Shown: positions 12,141 to 24,370, counted from the stretch's first letter. The stretch is DNA of 64,000 bases from Calvatia gigantea (GCA_025093985.1 JACAAK010000004.1:434001-498000), one strand, 5' to 3'. The notes: generated from the letters alone by a model not told the origin. Program-made: numbers and translations.

Positions 12141-13997
12141 CCGACCTCATGCGCGGCGAATGACGAATGTAATGACGGCACCGAAACCCGCTACACTTTG
12201 ACACTTTGTACGCGAGGGGACGCATCGGCTTCATGTGCCGAAATCCCAACGAACCGATTTGGTGGGCTAGTTTTTGCCGCTGCCAATCGTTGTGTAAATG
12301 TACCCGCGATGTCCGTACATTTAACTTCGCATGTGACCATACCCCCAGCTAACGAATATCATTTTAGAAGAATAAATTCCTACGCCTGTCAGACGTGGGC
12401 TTCTGGGCTTCCACGGAACCAACCACATAAACCTTTATCATCGGCTAAATGACACGTATCTAAGCTCTACCAGACGTTTGTAAATCTGCGTGTCGCAGGG
12501 TCATAGAAGATCAGAGTCTTTCTACCAAGTGCTGCCCCTATTATTTTGAAATTCTGAGCAGGATCCCCAACGGGAACCACCCCAAGCCTCACTATAACAA
12601 AATTCCGCCCATTTCTCACGCGAACGTCCCAATATCCACATCATTACCTCCGCCATCTTTCTTCAATTCACTTGTCCGTCCGTTGTGATAAAGGTACTGT
12701 ATACTGACCCTATGAACAGCATCGCACTGCCCAGGTACCATATTCCACGCCAAGAAGCCAAGAGGGAATACAGTTATCCGAGATAAAAGTTATCTCGACC
12801 CGCAGGGCTGGATCAAGCCATATTTATCACTGAATTCCTTCCAGTTTCTCCATTGGTTCCCAGGCGTCGTCGAACAAAGAGTACCCTGCAAGTCCCGAGC
12901 AAACAACAGTAAACTCTGGGCCCAAACCCGAACATTCACACACATTGTCCACCACTCTCGTTGTTGTTGTCTGCTGTAACTCCCATCTCCGAGGTTCCTC
13001 GAAACAGACAAACGTCAGTACTTCCGTATCGACGTCGGACCGTCAACACGTCAACTACAGTAACTCTGGCAACAGGAACCAACCAGATATACATACTGGT
13101 CCGTGATTCAACAAACCTTCGACGCACAGATCCGTTCGAGGCAAATGATGGAAACAGCGCCATACTTAACTTACACACTCGGTTGAACCCTCTTGAACCT
13201 GACAATGATCTCTACAGTCCCGCCACTTCTGGATGCTCATAGTGTATATATAGCCTCATTAATCAGGAACAGTGACGCAGCTGAAATGCATCATAGTCCC
13301 AGGGAAGGGTAGTAGTGTACTTCACCAACGACCAGGGTCCAGCGCTCAGCAGTCAGCACCCAGATGTGGGAAGCTACCGATATCCCAGGACTGGGGGACA
13401 ATTGAGGCATGTTTTGCCTTATTGTCATAATCAGGCGAAGAACTCTATGAAGGATACCGTCAGCAGCGAATTGGCCCATCACTCGTTAACAATTCCAAAC
13501 TAAATATTGCTAACTTTGGATTGGCTACTTCTGTCAGTACGCACGTCCGCCAAGCCGCGCGATATCCACGGACGGGGTACATCACCCAGTACGAGAAGAA
13601 AATAACTCCCGAGCCCAACTCTAAATACATATCCCGTCATTTTTTCCCTGGTGTGCATGATAGGCCCCAGTCAGGAACCTAGTCTCTAGGCATTTGAGTA
13701 AGATTGCATCATTGAAACGGCAGCTCTTACGATTTTCTATATGTTGCTTGATATCATAAAGATCCAACGGCATCATGGTCTATCCTTGGGGCATACACAA
13801 TTGCAGTCAACGTTCAAGGGAAACCAGCCAGAACGGAGCACAGCGTACCGTCCATCATTTGAAATGATTCACTTCCTGTGGGATAACACATTCCAAAGCT
13901 TCTAGGCATGTCATACGGCCTTCACTAAATGATCTTCTTATGCACCCACAGAATCTATATCTTCTGCTCACTGCTAAGAGAGGCCAGGTGCCTCAAC
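12141..13997. other. Intergenic stretch, no gene recognised
   Basis: Only short frames lacking continuity or splice support were found. The open frames around 12.8-13.5 kb on both strands look like chance ORFs. Confidence 0.4.
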
Positions 13998-14598
13998 ATG
14001 CCTTTCCCTCATACCCTGATCATCCTTTTCGATGTGATCGTCCTACTGGGCGTTGTCTTGCTAGCGTGCGCCGTGTTCCCGGCTTTATTCTCCAGAAAAA
14101 TCCAGCGGAGTAGCATATGGTATAGGATGATGGTAGCATGGCTCGTTTACGCCGTGAGCTATGGGTTGCTTGTAGGGAGGCAAGAGTCCTCCTCAGCACC
14201 CCCGTTCACGCTATGCCTGGTACAGACTCTGCTAGTATATGCAGTCCCTCTGCTGTGAGTACGTTCTGCGTACTACATTTATCGCGAGTCACAGCTCTAG
14301 CCTTTCCAGGGTCTCTACGAGCACACTCTGTTATTTTATCGAGGTAAGTACGTTGGTTCCCTTCAACACCTTCACGGTCAGGCGAACCTGTCCTTAGTTT
14401 TCCCTCATAATATTCAACTTGAAACAGCAGGAGCCCAATACAACCGAGGAGCTCCAGGTTGTTTTGGGTGTGTTTTCACCGAACAGCAGAAGGAGCAGTT
14501 CGTTGATTCTTAATCCCTTACAGCTAATTATAATCCCGTGGTTTTTCTTCTTCATGGTTATTCTTGAATTGCTTCTGGTGGTCCAGTCAGTCAACTAA
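13998..14598 (+). pseudogene. GPCR-like 7TM protein, truncated 5' part
   Basis: Exon 1 (13998-14254) encodes a start followed by the transmembrane run LIILFDVIVLLGVVLLACA, then an 'SIWYRMMVAWLVYAVSYGLLVGRQ' like segment and PPFTLCLVQTLLVYAVPLL. This matches the N-terminal helices of an Agaricomycete GPCR-like family that usually has seven helices and well over 250 residues. Possible exons 14289-14343 (TALAFPGSLRA) and 14431-14598 (a hydrophobic stretch ending LELLLVVQS) follow, but the first junction is off by one base. Nothing resembling the remaining helices follows. The gene ends where a CpG-depleted block begins at about 14600, so the 3' half appears lost. Confidence 0.6.
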
Positions 14599-14599
14599 C

Positions 14600-16230
14600 C
14601 TTTTGGTCTTAAGTACTGATGAGATCAGCTGATCTTTCTTGGAAAGTGCAGTTCACCTTGTGGAATGTGCCGACAATAATTTCTATTGCCATCTCCAATA
14701 TAATATTCTGTGAGCTTTGACCAGTGTTCCATGGTTTTAGTGAACTTACCATGTCCACAGAAACCAGGTCACAGCCTCCCTCATTATAAGTTCCATGGTC
14801 ATTCTACTTCCACTGGAAAGTATGTATGTCGTATTTGGCTGAGTTCATGTCTTAACTCCGCCTCTCTCTCAGTTTGGACAGGCTCTATGATGTACTGGAA
14901 CTGGGATGTGTTTAAATGCCTCAGTCAAATGGATTGACAGATATTCCTTACATTATATCTTCAGCTAATACTTTGCACTCTGGGCACTACAATAGCCTTC
15001 ATGTCTGTGTGCTCAGCTTTGTTGCAGATTAACAAGCTCACTTGTTGTCAGATTTGCCATGCTGGCATTCATCTTTCCTGCCCCTGATGCCATTAGCCTC
15101 ATGTACTTGATCAGTATGTTTTACCCTTTTGAATTGTGATGGGGATAGGATTGGTATACAATCAGTTCCAATCCTCATTGCCTGTACACAAAAGGTAACA
15201 TCAAAATTCACCAAGGGTGGCCATCCCTAATCCAAATGCCCATTGGGATATCTTGAGAGCATGGCTTTTTTGGTGGACTCCCCAGCCATATAGTTCAATC
15301 ATTTTCAACAACAGGACTGTTCTTATGACAAACATTCACACTTCCCATGGGGTTGTCAGTGAGTCATCACAAGGATGGATGGTCCATGATAAACTACATA
15401 CTCTTATAAAATTTCCAGAAACTGGAACAATGACCTCTGATCCAGTGACTTCAGCTTCACTTTCCACTGTGAAGGAAAACCTGGAAATGGTTTTTAAAGT
15501 GCCATTCCTCATCAACACTCATCTTGGGCAAGTGTAACAAGTGGTCAAAGCAGGGGTTTCTGGAGCTGGGCCAATAGAGAAAGGAGCATATGGAACTCAG
15601 CATATTTAAGGGGTTCATGATATGCATAGTGGCTCTCCCCAGCAAGTCATGCTTCAAAACACCTGATCTGCAAGACCTCACTGGCTGACCATTCTCCTCT
15701 CCTATTTTCACTGGTTTTTGAGCAGTGGCTTTACTGAAACATTTGATACTTCATGTGTAAAACAGTGATGGATGGCTAGGGTTGTCCTGCCCTTTGCCTT
15801 TTGCTTACCATATCTCCAACCACTGCCTCTCTTGTAGATAACATGTATTCCAGCACTTTTATGCTTAATCTCTGTAATTTAATTCTTCAAATGTCATCTT
15901 AGCTTCCCACTCAAGTGCCCATCCTGGAGTTATGCAGGGCATTTGCCCCAGCACAGACCTCAGAGGAGTTTGCAATGATATTTCATGACCTTTCCTCTCT
16001 GCAACCAATAAAGTACTTTGACTCAACACCAGCAATCATGTCAAGATTTGGGAATCAATAGGACACAAGAAGTATAACATACACACAACACATAAATGAA
16101 AGACATACAGACATACAGAGAGGCATAGAGCATAGTATGTAATCACGAATAGATCTAGATAAAATAGGGCAATGGGGTATTATACAAATGCGATGGAAGC
16201 AGCAGGGAAAGAGGGAAAAAAACCCTGAAA
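14600..16230. other. CpG-depleted block, probable silenced repeat
   Basis: Three CG dinucleotides occur between about 14660 and 14860, and I found virtually none from there to about 16140. The sequence is rich in TG and CA. One open frame (15217-15537, plus) has no recognised family and is probably chance or relic. The abrupt composition change at both ends and the truncated gene on its left suggest an inserted, later mutated repeat. Ends and class could not be defined. Confidence 0.55.
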
Positions 16231-16237
16231 AAGGTAA

Positions 16238-17425
16238 TCAGGCAGACGATTGCCTTGCGCGGAGTCGACGACGAAGTTCGTTCATCTGGGCATGCGTCAG
16301 CTTCACAACCTCCTGACACTCGCTAGGGTGTTCAGTTATGCAATGTTCGCGAAGGTCGTCCCAAGAGGCATTATTTGAGAAGTTCTTCACTTCGGCCTCG
16401 AGGTCTTGGGACTTCTCCTTGTTCACACTGTCACGCAGTTAGCAAGTGCGGAGTGGGGAAACTAAGAAGCTTACTGGCAAGCTTGACAAAATAGTCGTCC
16501 ACTTAGCGGAATGTATAGGATATCAATATGCTGAATATCTAATTCGCCTGGTCCATAGGGCGCACGGCTTGGGCGTGGGCTCTCATTTGAACGAGAAGCA
16601 TCCCGAATAGGTTCGGTATTGGAGGGTTTCCTGGCTGATCTTGATTGAGGCGGCATAGGATAATCAACAATCGTTACATCAAAACAATCGTCGTTGGTTC
16701 GAGAGGGCAGACAAGGATCAGCACTCTTGCAACGGGGGAGCCCAAAAATGGAAGACGTCCACTGGAAGCGAGAGGAGTTGGACGGTGTTGGGTTTCTGCG
16801 CAAGGGCCCAACAGAGGAGAACTTTTGCATGAGTTCGTTTTCAGGCGTTGGAGGACCCGGAAACGGTCTGTTCGCGTCCCTGAGAGCCAAGGAGGAAAGC
16901 ATTTTCCCCATAACGTGCAGCTGCCCCTCCGCCTTTTCAGCCCTTACCTTATATCCATCCCTATCACGCTCCACAGAGTTTAAATAATTGGTTGTAGCAA
17001 TCGATATACCAGAAATCTCTCTATACATCCGCTCCTCCCAGGTGTGCATGGTGTTTTCCCACACGGTCCTGGCACTCGGGGGTGCAGAATGTGGTGGAGG
17101 TGGAAGGGAAGACGCTTGGTTTGGGTAGGCATGCGGTGGGCGAGCGTAGGGAGAGGTAGGAGTGGTACGGGATGTGCGGCGACCCGATCCGCTACGTTTG
17201 ATAGGAGCAACAGGAGGGGTATATGGCTCGGGGGACCACCGGCTCGGTGAAGGCGAGGAACAAAAGCGGATGATTGGAGCTCCTGGAAGAGGGTCGTTCT
17301 GCTGGGGGGGCTCAGAACTGTTCACTACCTGTAAAACTTTTCAGCGATGCCTTCACCGAGGTGCATGGACAACGAACCTTGGGTCCGTATAACGTGTAAA
17401 CAACTCGAGAGGGAGAGGAAGTCAT
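16238..17425 (-). CDS. Pro/Ser-rich protein with a split C2H2-like zinc-binding motif
   Basis: Exons 17425-17378, 17328-16475 and 16427-16238 close to 363 residues. ATG at 17425 gives VVYTLYGPK before the first intron. The N-terminal third is Pro/Ser-rich; the middle (around WEERMYREISGISI and VERDRDGYKVRAEKAEGQL) looks helical or coiled-coil. The end carries LFCQAC ... LREHCITEH, a C-x2-C ... H-x4-H spacing like an atypical C2H2 finger, with the cysteine and histidine pairs on different exons. A conserved HAQMNELRRRLRA follows. I recognise the pattern as recurring in Agaricomycetes but know no function. A nucleic-acid or protein-binding role is inference only. Confidence 0.7.
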
Positions 17426-19349
17426 ACTGTTCGTCAGATGGGGAAGAATTATCGAGGTAGAAATACAGAAAGGATTTGAGCAATTGTCTAGACGAGAAAA
17501 TCAATATGAAGAAGACAATAATTAGCCTGTACCAGCCAGCAGCAACAGGAGAGGACGGGTCGACCAGTCCTACCGACGAGTATTAGTAGGAACTGCATGA
17601 CAGCGACCATGTCAATGGATATGAAAGGACAATTAGGGAGATGGTAACGCTCAGGCTACCTTAGACAATTGGCCGATCCCGTGATGTGCCCTTCGTTATT
17701 GTTAGTGAGCCTGTGACAGGGCAATGCGAAACAATAAGCTAGAATAAACTTCGGTCGTTTGAATTAAAGTATGTCCATCAAAGATCAACTAGCATCCTCC
17801 GGCTCCTTGTTGATGTTACACCGAACAAAAAGGGACCTGAAAAGAACCAACGGGTCTCAGCGGGTTCAATGTTGGGAAATGACGACGACGCGAACAGGAG
17901 TAGCATGAGCGTTATCGACCTGTTGGAAGACAATAAGAACTATAGAATGTGGGTTCAGATTGCAACACAAGAGAAGGAACACCAGAGATTCAGCGAGCGA
18001 GACAATGCGTATGCAGGTGCAAACTACCGAGTCGTGTGACCCCGTGTCCTGAAGAAATCGTGGGAATTGATTACTTACTGGTTGTTGATTGAGGCTAATC
18101 TTAGCCTGTTCGTATTCTACAGGGATTGTTGGCCCGCCTTCCGCCCGTTATCTTCGCTTAGACCAGAACCTACCAAGGCCATAAGGAGCACGACTCCTAT
18201 TTAATAGCACACACCACATGCCTCAGGCTTTACCCCTAATTTATACCGGAAATCCATCGTCGACCACGAGAAATGCAACTAGTGTAACGAAAACAACTGG
18301 CCGGTAAACTAAACCATTCAAAAGGAAAGGCGCGACCCTATAGGACATAACAACCCGCACCCGGAGGCGAATCAATTTGCTCCTAGCCTTAGTTGCAAAG
18401 CAGACAGAGGAAGGTTTTTTGATCGCAATCTTCTAGTGATTGAAAGAGCCGTCAATCCATTGGTCTATCGTGATGCTCGCAACGGCTTATTTATTAAGAC
18501 CAATTGGGCCCAAATATCTGGTACTGATACTTCTTGCCATCCTTCCTTCCGGGAAGTTTACATCCGGCACATTCCAGAGACATAAGGATTGGGCGATGGT
18601 ACAGCGGGTTACAGGCACTCCTCCGGACCCACTCCTCCTAATCACCCCCATAGTGTCGAATTTGTTTTGCGGTATGACGAACAATCCAGGATCCTCTACC
18701 TCTCTCTCAGGGCCAATCCACGCTACCAGTGTAACCCGTTTGATATCGTTCTCCAACGTCATCATAAACTATAACCACCTGGAACAGCGCCTCTGATTCC
18801 GTTCTTGACCATGGCGATCGAGCTGTGGCACTTATCCTTCGGACAACTACTTCGGTTGAATGTCATGATCACCTTACTATGTTTTTGACTTTAGCACTAC
18901 CACACTCGCTTAGGTCCCACGCCTCCAGGATTACGGGATGGTTTGAATGAAGACCACTGCAACGTGGGGTGCACAGGGCCTCAAGGCAACAGGAAGGCTG
19001 AGTTGCCTGTTCAAGGGAAGGAAGTGTGGCGTCGAGTGGCCATCATCTGTCTTTCGTTGCGAAGACCTGGCCGGGTCAACAAAGGAGGGGTGCATGCGCC
19101 CAGGCAGCATCTCGAATGCTGCATATCTGAATGTGCATACTGTGCCATATCTGTGCGAACCCCTTGACTACGATGCGAGCCTTGGATAGAACCAGAAGAC
19201 ACGAAAGGGTGGGCTACCAAGCGGTTGCTAAGTCCGTCATACACGGACTTAAATAAGACGATTAACATAAGTCTCGCTGAACGTTAAATCAAAACAGAAC
19301 TATGTACGCCCTCGGACATCCCCAAGCGATCGAAATCATTCGTCCTTTG
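17426..19349. other. Intergenic stretch, no gene recognised
   Basis: About 1.9 kb without a supported gene. The longest frame (18440-18796, plus) has no family resemblance, and its antisense frame is equally open, which argues for chance. The region may hold the promoter of the zinc-finger-like gene. Confidence 0.4.
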
Positions 19350-20696
19350 TTAACGGGAACCTGCTTTGAAATTCGCTTCATCATCGGTTTCATTGTCAGC
19401 ACGAGATGCGAAATTTTTCATGCTATGGGATTCTGCGCCAAGATCTTCTGGACCAGGGTGATCTGTCTGGGAGGGCAAGGCGACCTCAACAAAAGTGCGG
19501 TTGCCGGCAGTAGTATCAAGCTGGGTGCGCGTAGTCCCCGTCCCAGGAGTCGTGGTTATTGTCGTCCTCCGAAGCCAGCTTGGCCACATGCTAGTCGTGA
19601 TTGGATCGTCGTCCTCGAACCATTTTCCTTGTCGGAAGGTTTGTGCAACACAAAGGGGAAGATTACAGACCATAAGAGAAACGCAATCCTGCAAGACCGT
19701 GGGAGCATAGGTCAGCACACGTTTTCCGGGAATAGTCTAATAAATACCTCAGTGAGACCTGCGATTATTTCCTGGGGCCCACCAGAGATTAGGATGAAGG
19801 ACGCGTGAACAAGTGAGACGATAGTAGTCATAATACACGTTGAGAAAATCAAAATGAGGCGTTTCCGGAGATTGTCGCTCATGATAGCACTGAATAGGCG
19901 CATTGGAATCCAAAGCAAAATGCAATCGGCGAATATATCGGCTATGGTATCACCCTCAGTGCAACGTCAAAGGGTTGTTTATACTGGCCAGTTACGCACT
20001 GACGAGCTGCAGGATTGCGACCCCCTTCCCCAACTTACATTGGGGACTCTCGGTTTCTTTCCACCCTGTCCTTGATTCTGATTCGCATTCCCAGAACAAT
20101 TGCACAAGCAGGCCCATCCAGAATATGAAGAACGCGACGCCAACGCCTTTCCACATACGCTGCCAAGCTGGAAAGGGCTCTAGGCGGATGAGGGAACAAA
20201 GAATGGATAGCCGGGCAGACCTATTTGGTATAATACATATTAAGGCTATTTGAGAAGGAAGTTAAAAATAGGAAAATGCCGACTGACCAAATAACTGTGT
20301 AGAACCCAGCAGACATCATATAGTACCGGGCAGGCCCTATCGCGCCAGCTACGCCGCTCAATTCAACTTCATGGGGTAAGAATGATGGAAGCACGCTCAC
20401 GAGGTTTGGGTACATGCGTGAAAACAGCCGTCACCTGAACTGTAAGCGCCAACGTGGAGAAGATTGCCCAGGCCTATAAAAAAAAGTCACTTTTGTGTAA
20501 AGCTTGGACGGGCATTAAATTTACATCGTCGAACCATAGTCCAGCTCCTCGAAGGCGAATAAACATTCGCTGAAGTGTTGATGCAATTGCTACTGAAGAG
20601 CAAACTGCAGAGGTTACTACGCCCAGGTACTTGGTCAGAGACAGGCCACACAGAGGAGGCCACACACCCACCTTTGATTTGAAGTTGGGGATCCAT
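19350..20696 (-). CDS. Multi-pass membrane protein B, paralogue of protein A
   Basis: Exons 20696-20672, 20616-20525, 20473-20401, 20348-20288, 20220-20000, 19941-19748 and 19688-19350 close to 334 residues. The order of hydrophobic segments follows protein A: VCSSVAIASTLQRMFIR, AWAIFSTLALTVQVTAVF, YYMMSAGFYTVIWS, GVGVAFFIFWMGLLVQLF, DIFADCILLWIPMRLF and MSDNLRKRLILIFSTCIM. The next exon gives DCVSLMVCNLPLC and a long hydrophilic Thr/Asp-rich tail. The DNLRKRL...IFSTCI and CVSLMVCNLP blocks are the family signature. Intron phases (1,0,1,2,1,0) equal those of protein A. The cytoplasmic tail is longer than in A. No function is known; membrane location is inferred from hydrophobicity. The reading frame is intact throughout. 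Confidence 0.85.
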
Positions 20697-21611
20697 GTTG
20701 GTCAGAAAAGGAGAGTAGATAGAAGGGAATTGAATGACTGTTAGATCGTCATGGAGCGGGAGATTTTGGGGGAGGGCGACAGACGAGGCGGAAAGTTATA
20801 TAAATCTGTGGGCAATTGAATCGTTCCCTTTCTGTCCAAGACACCGTGTCTGGCCCCACATGATAACCATCATGACCCGGCCAATCTGGGGCTAATTCGC
20901 ATCCAAGGGGACGTTGAAGTCTAGCCGTTTTGTTTTACCGGGATCTGGCAGGAATTGAACGCGCGCCACCTCCCGCTAGGTTATAACACATCAACTGGGC
21001 CAAAAACACTGATGCTTTCTGGTTTTCGTCGGCTGATCCAATGTGGCACCCTGAACATTCCGACAAATGTTCGTCGGACCACTGCAGGACTTGGAATATT
21101 TTTGGCCGGAGGTCCGTCCGTGGTCCCTGAGCCAAATTTTATTGGCTGAGTTATAATCAGGGCATTCGGCACATCAACTAGCCCTGGAGCCGTCATTCAA
21201 ATATTGAAGGTGCACTCAGGTGCAAGCCGCAGCCAGTACCAGCCACAAGCCAGCGTTTGTCTGAGTAAGTCACCGACCTCGGGGATCTAGTGTCACGAAC
21301 ACATATGGACGTTCCGCCGACGATCTTAGGGGGCTCTCTAGTTCACCGTTTTATTATTTCACCCTCAGCTAATTTCCTCTTTCGGGAAATTCAGCACAGC
21401 TTTTTGTGGGTGCTAGGGAATCCGGCTCTGAGCACTCCGGCTTGACCTGTATATCAATTTCTCTGACGTACAATTACCGTAATATTATTCAGGGGGGGTA
21501 TATCGATGGTTGCTGGGATCCGCGGGGTAGTCTTTTACGAGTTATATTTAGGGCGCAGCTAAGACTAAATAATTCCTGTCTGGTGTCATTCAAAATTAGT
21601 CCGGTGGCTGA
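20697..21611. other. Intergenic stretch with a weak tRNA-like relic
   Basis: No coding gene is supported. On the minus strand at about 20935-21010 there is an A-box-like TGGCCCAGTTG and a B-box-like GTTCAATTCC at tRNA spacing, but the T-stem does not pair. It could be a decayed tRNA-derived repeat. Confidence 0.3.
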
Positions 21612-22766
21612 CTACACGGAAGTTCCGCCCACTATGCCGGAGAAATATTCTGGGAGAACGTAGGCGAGCTTGTCTCTATCTTCTTGCTTTTGCTGAACGG
21701 ATGGAGGCATGATGCTGAGCTTCATTTTTCCAACCTCCTCGAGGAAGATGTGGCCGTTCTCGGGATCAGTAATTGCCGCTTGAAGGTCGTCAAGGACAGA
21801 CTCCGCCACCAATCGCGAGGATGTCTGCATTCGCCTTGAACGTTTTGAGGATATCGGCGGCGGTAATAGCCTCTTCCTGTAGCCTCCAGGAGTCATAATC
21901 GGTCGCAGTGGCGATGAGAGCGTAGCTGCATGCTTCAGACTGAATATCCCTGGGTCGCATGAATTCGGCAGGATCTCGTACCTCAGTTCGGCCTCCCTCG
22001 CAAGTTTGGCCTCAGGCAGCGTGCTCATGTTAATCAGATCCCCACCCCACTGGCGATACATCAAGCTCTCCGCTCTAGTGGAAAATTGAGGACCCTCCAT
22101 GACAACGAGGCACTTGTCCGTAAAGAGCTGGATACCCCGACCCTCTTTCCGCAAAACTTTAGCTACCCGGCTTTCGAGCCATTTCACGAAGCCATTGCTA
22201 AACGGATCACCGAAACCTGCGTGTGCAACGATAGAAGTATTGTCGAAGAAACTGGCTGGCCTAATGCCCTTGGTACGGTCGATGATCTGTGTCGGCAGCA
22301 CAAATGATCCTGGGGATATTTCTTCACGAAGCGATCCCACAGCAGAGAATGCGAGAATTACACGAACTCCCAGCGATTTCATTGCTGCAATATTGGCGCG
22401 GAAAGGAATGGAGGAGAGGTTGGTGGCATGGCCGATCCCGTGCCTTGCAAGGAAAGCTACCAGGGTTCCTGATGGAAGGCATGAAATCACGATTGGGGCA
22501 GAGGGGTATCCCCAGGGCTTTGAAGGACTTGTGAGCTAAATTATTAAGAAGGGTTGGACTTCGCGCTTACAGTCTTCGGATTAACCTGTTTCCTGGAGTA
22601 TCGTTAAAAGATCTGGAGGCGTTGGTTTGTGAATGTCTCTTACACGCATGTGAGGTTATCCAGGTGGTATAGGCCGCTGCCACCAATTACTCCAATGAGA
22701 ACTACAACCTCTTGAGTGTTATTGCGTCTCTGGATGGCATCACCGCCCACCTCTATCTTCGGCCAT
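21612..22766 (-). CDS. MTAP: 5'-methylthioadenosine phosphorylase (methionine salvage)
   Basis: Cleaves methylthioadenosine from polyamine synthesis to adenine and methylthioribose-1-phosphate. Exons: 22766-22644, 22592-22571 (22-base micro-exon), 22517-21982, then 21925 to 21612. Conserved runs are visible: GVIGGSGLYHL, VNPKTPWGYPSAP, FLARHG, RANIAAMKSLGV, SAVGSLREEI, DRTKG, MEGPQFSTRAES, LPEAKLAREAEL and, after the third intron, ATATDYDSW. Two one-base frame changes break the frame: near 21821, where NAD is followed in another frame by SRLVAESVLDDLQ, and near 22745 in the first exon, after the presumed ATG at 22766. The C-terminus ends EYFSGIVGGTSV. Without those changes it would be a full-length enzyme; the frame breaks may be sequence errors because the rest is well conserved. 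Confidence 0.85.
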
Positions 22767-23016
22767 AGTAGAGGAGCAACTCAACGATCGGGGAGTTTTT
22801 GGAGAAGTTTTCAACGCCGATCTTATCGAGTTTCACACTTCCTTTTCTGGCTGACCAAAACATCAGGGAAATAGGGGCCAAACAACCTGTTTTGGCTAAG
22901 GTCTGCAGAACTCTCTGGTGAACCAGGATCAGAATCGATAATTCAAAATATTCCATTCATACATGGCCAATAATAGTTACGGTCAGGAATTGCCATCACC
23001 TTAGAGTACTAACTGT

Positions 23017-23659
23017 CTAAGAGGAAGTTGTATTATACGGCACAATTTCGGTTGCGGTGCAGAGAACCTAGAAGGGACGATCAGCCAAGTATCCAGCAAC
23101 ATGCCGGGGATTAGGACAGACCTCTCCAGGGTATATGTTAGTGCAAGTAGAATCAACGTTAGGATTATTGGCAATGAGGGTCGCAAAACTAGTACCCGCG
23201 CTTGTGGCGATATCGACGCAGTTGTCGCCGGCCGCGACAACGTGAATGGTGTCGCAGTCTTGCCCTTCATTTCCGAGGCACACCGTCTGGAAAATCGTCA
23301 GCCATACGAATATTGGGGTTCCTTGAGTAAAGCCCACCTCCCCAACAAACAGGTTAGTACACTCTGTGTTGATGACACCTTGGTTCACGAAGGCGAGCTG
23401 GAACCTGGGTGTAAAATTTAGTGGCTTGCTTAAGGCGAGGAGCCTGGAAAACTAACGTAGAGGCATTGTTGGCCGCGGAGATGGCGTCACAGAAGTCGCC
23501 GGGCTGGACAGTGTAGTGCCTAGCACAAGTAGATACAGGCTGAGCGTGTCCGACGTTCCCTGTCGCAATTTGTCAGTTAGGATTTCTCGTACCAGAGAGA
23601 AAGGATTGACCTGTCAAAACACTCGCGAAGACAGCGGCGAGAATTTGAGCGACGAACAT
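23017..23659 (-). CDS. Secreted protein with two LysM domains (LysM 1)
   Basis: Five exons, 23659-23611, 23559-23457, 23404-23338, 23286-23122 and 23067-23017, close to 144 residues. A signal peptide (FVAQILAAVFASVLTG) is followed by two LysM repeats: HYTVQPGDFCDAISAANNAS ... NLFVGETVCLG, and HVVAAGDNCVDIATSAGT ... NIYPGEVLC. LysM domains bind chitin or other N-acetylglucosamine polymers. Small secreted fungal LysM proteins can shield hyphae or sequester chitin fragments. This role is inferred from the family, not shown here. There is no catalytic domain. Cysteines flank each repeat, suggesting disulfides. The frame is intact and every junction is GT-AG. A paralogue with the same exon structure lies at 54.8-55.5 kb. 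Confidence 0.92.
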
Positions 23660-24370
23660 TGTGATTTAGGAACGAGGATTTTTGAAAGGCTTGCGACTCC
23701 TTGGGGAGGAGAGTCCGATGTTACTACCTTTTATACCGTCTCTCGCTCGAAAATATTATCCTGTGCCCATAAGAAAAACATGATAGCGTCGGAGAAAATG
23801 TGGAAAAGTGAGTTAATTTGACCAGGGTCATGATGCGCTTCGCGACTCCGTGTGTGAGCGATCTCATGGACTGCGTAATACTTCCATGGAAAGTGTGTGA
23901 CCCCTTCAACCGGTTGACAGAATAAGCACGGGATATGGCTTCAAAAATAGCATCTTGAGAATATGAGGTCACTGTTTAACCACAGAACGTGAATGAATAG
24001 CCCATTCATGCGGCATTATCACATTCCGGTGATGACGGGGGCCGTTTGGTGTCGTCTAGAATGTGCGGCTTTCGTAGCCTTGCGCGAGATGAATCAACGG
24101 CGATATCAGAGAAAAAATCAAGAAAAATCAGAAGAGAATGGAAGGTCTTGGGTGCAGCCGAATGCATTGTCAGGAAGGAGGATCAATATTCCAGCAACGG
24201 CTGCTGGAGGGTCGGCATATTTGGATTGATGGGCGATGCCAAACTATTGACGCCATGGTGCGGCAAGACAATTTTCGAAAGTTCAGCCTATTCTCATCTT
24301 CACACCTTCAGGTCCTGGTTTTCCTCTAGCTTTCTTCTTCTATCTTTTGATGGTCAGGGGCGTCGGCTGA
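23660..24370. other. Divergent intergenic region between LysM 1 and the PPR-like gene
   Basis: About 0.7 kb between two genes transcribed away from each other. The overlapping short frames here have no family match. It presumably holds both promoters. Confidence 0.4.

Noticed and set aside
18440..18796. Possible 118-residue hydrophobic protein
   Set aside because: Both strands are open here, no family resemblance, and no splice or start support.
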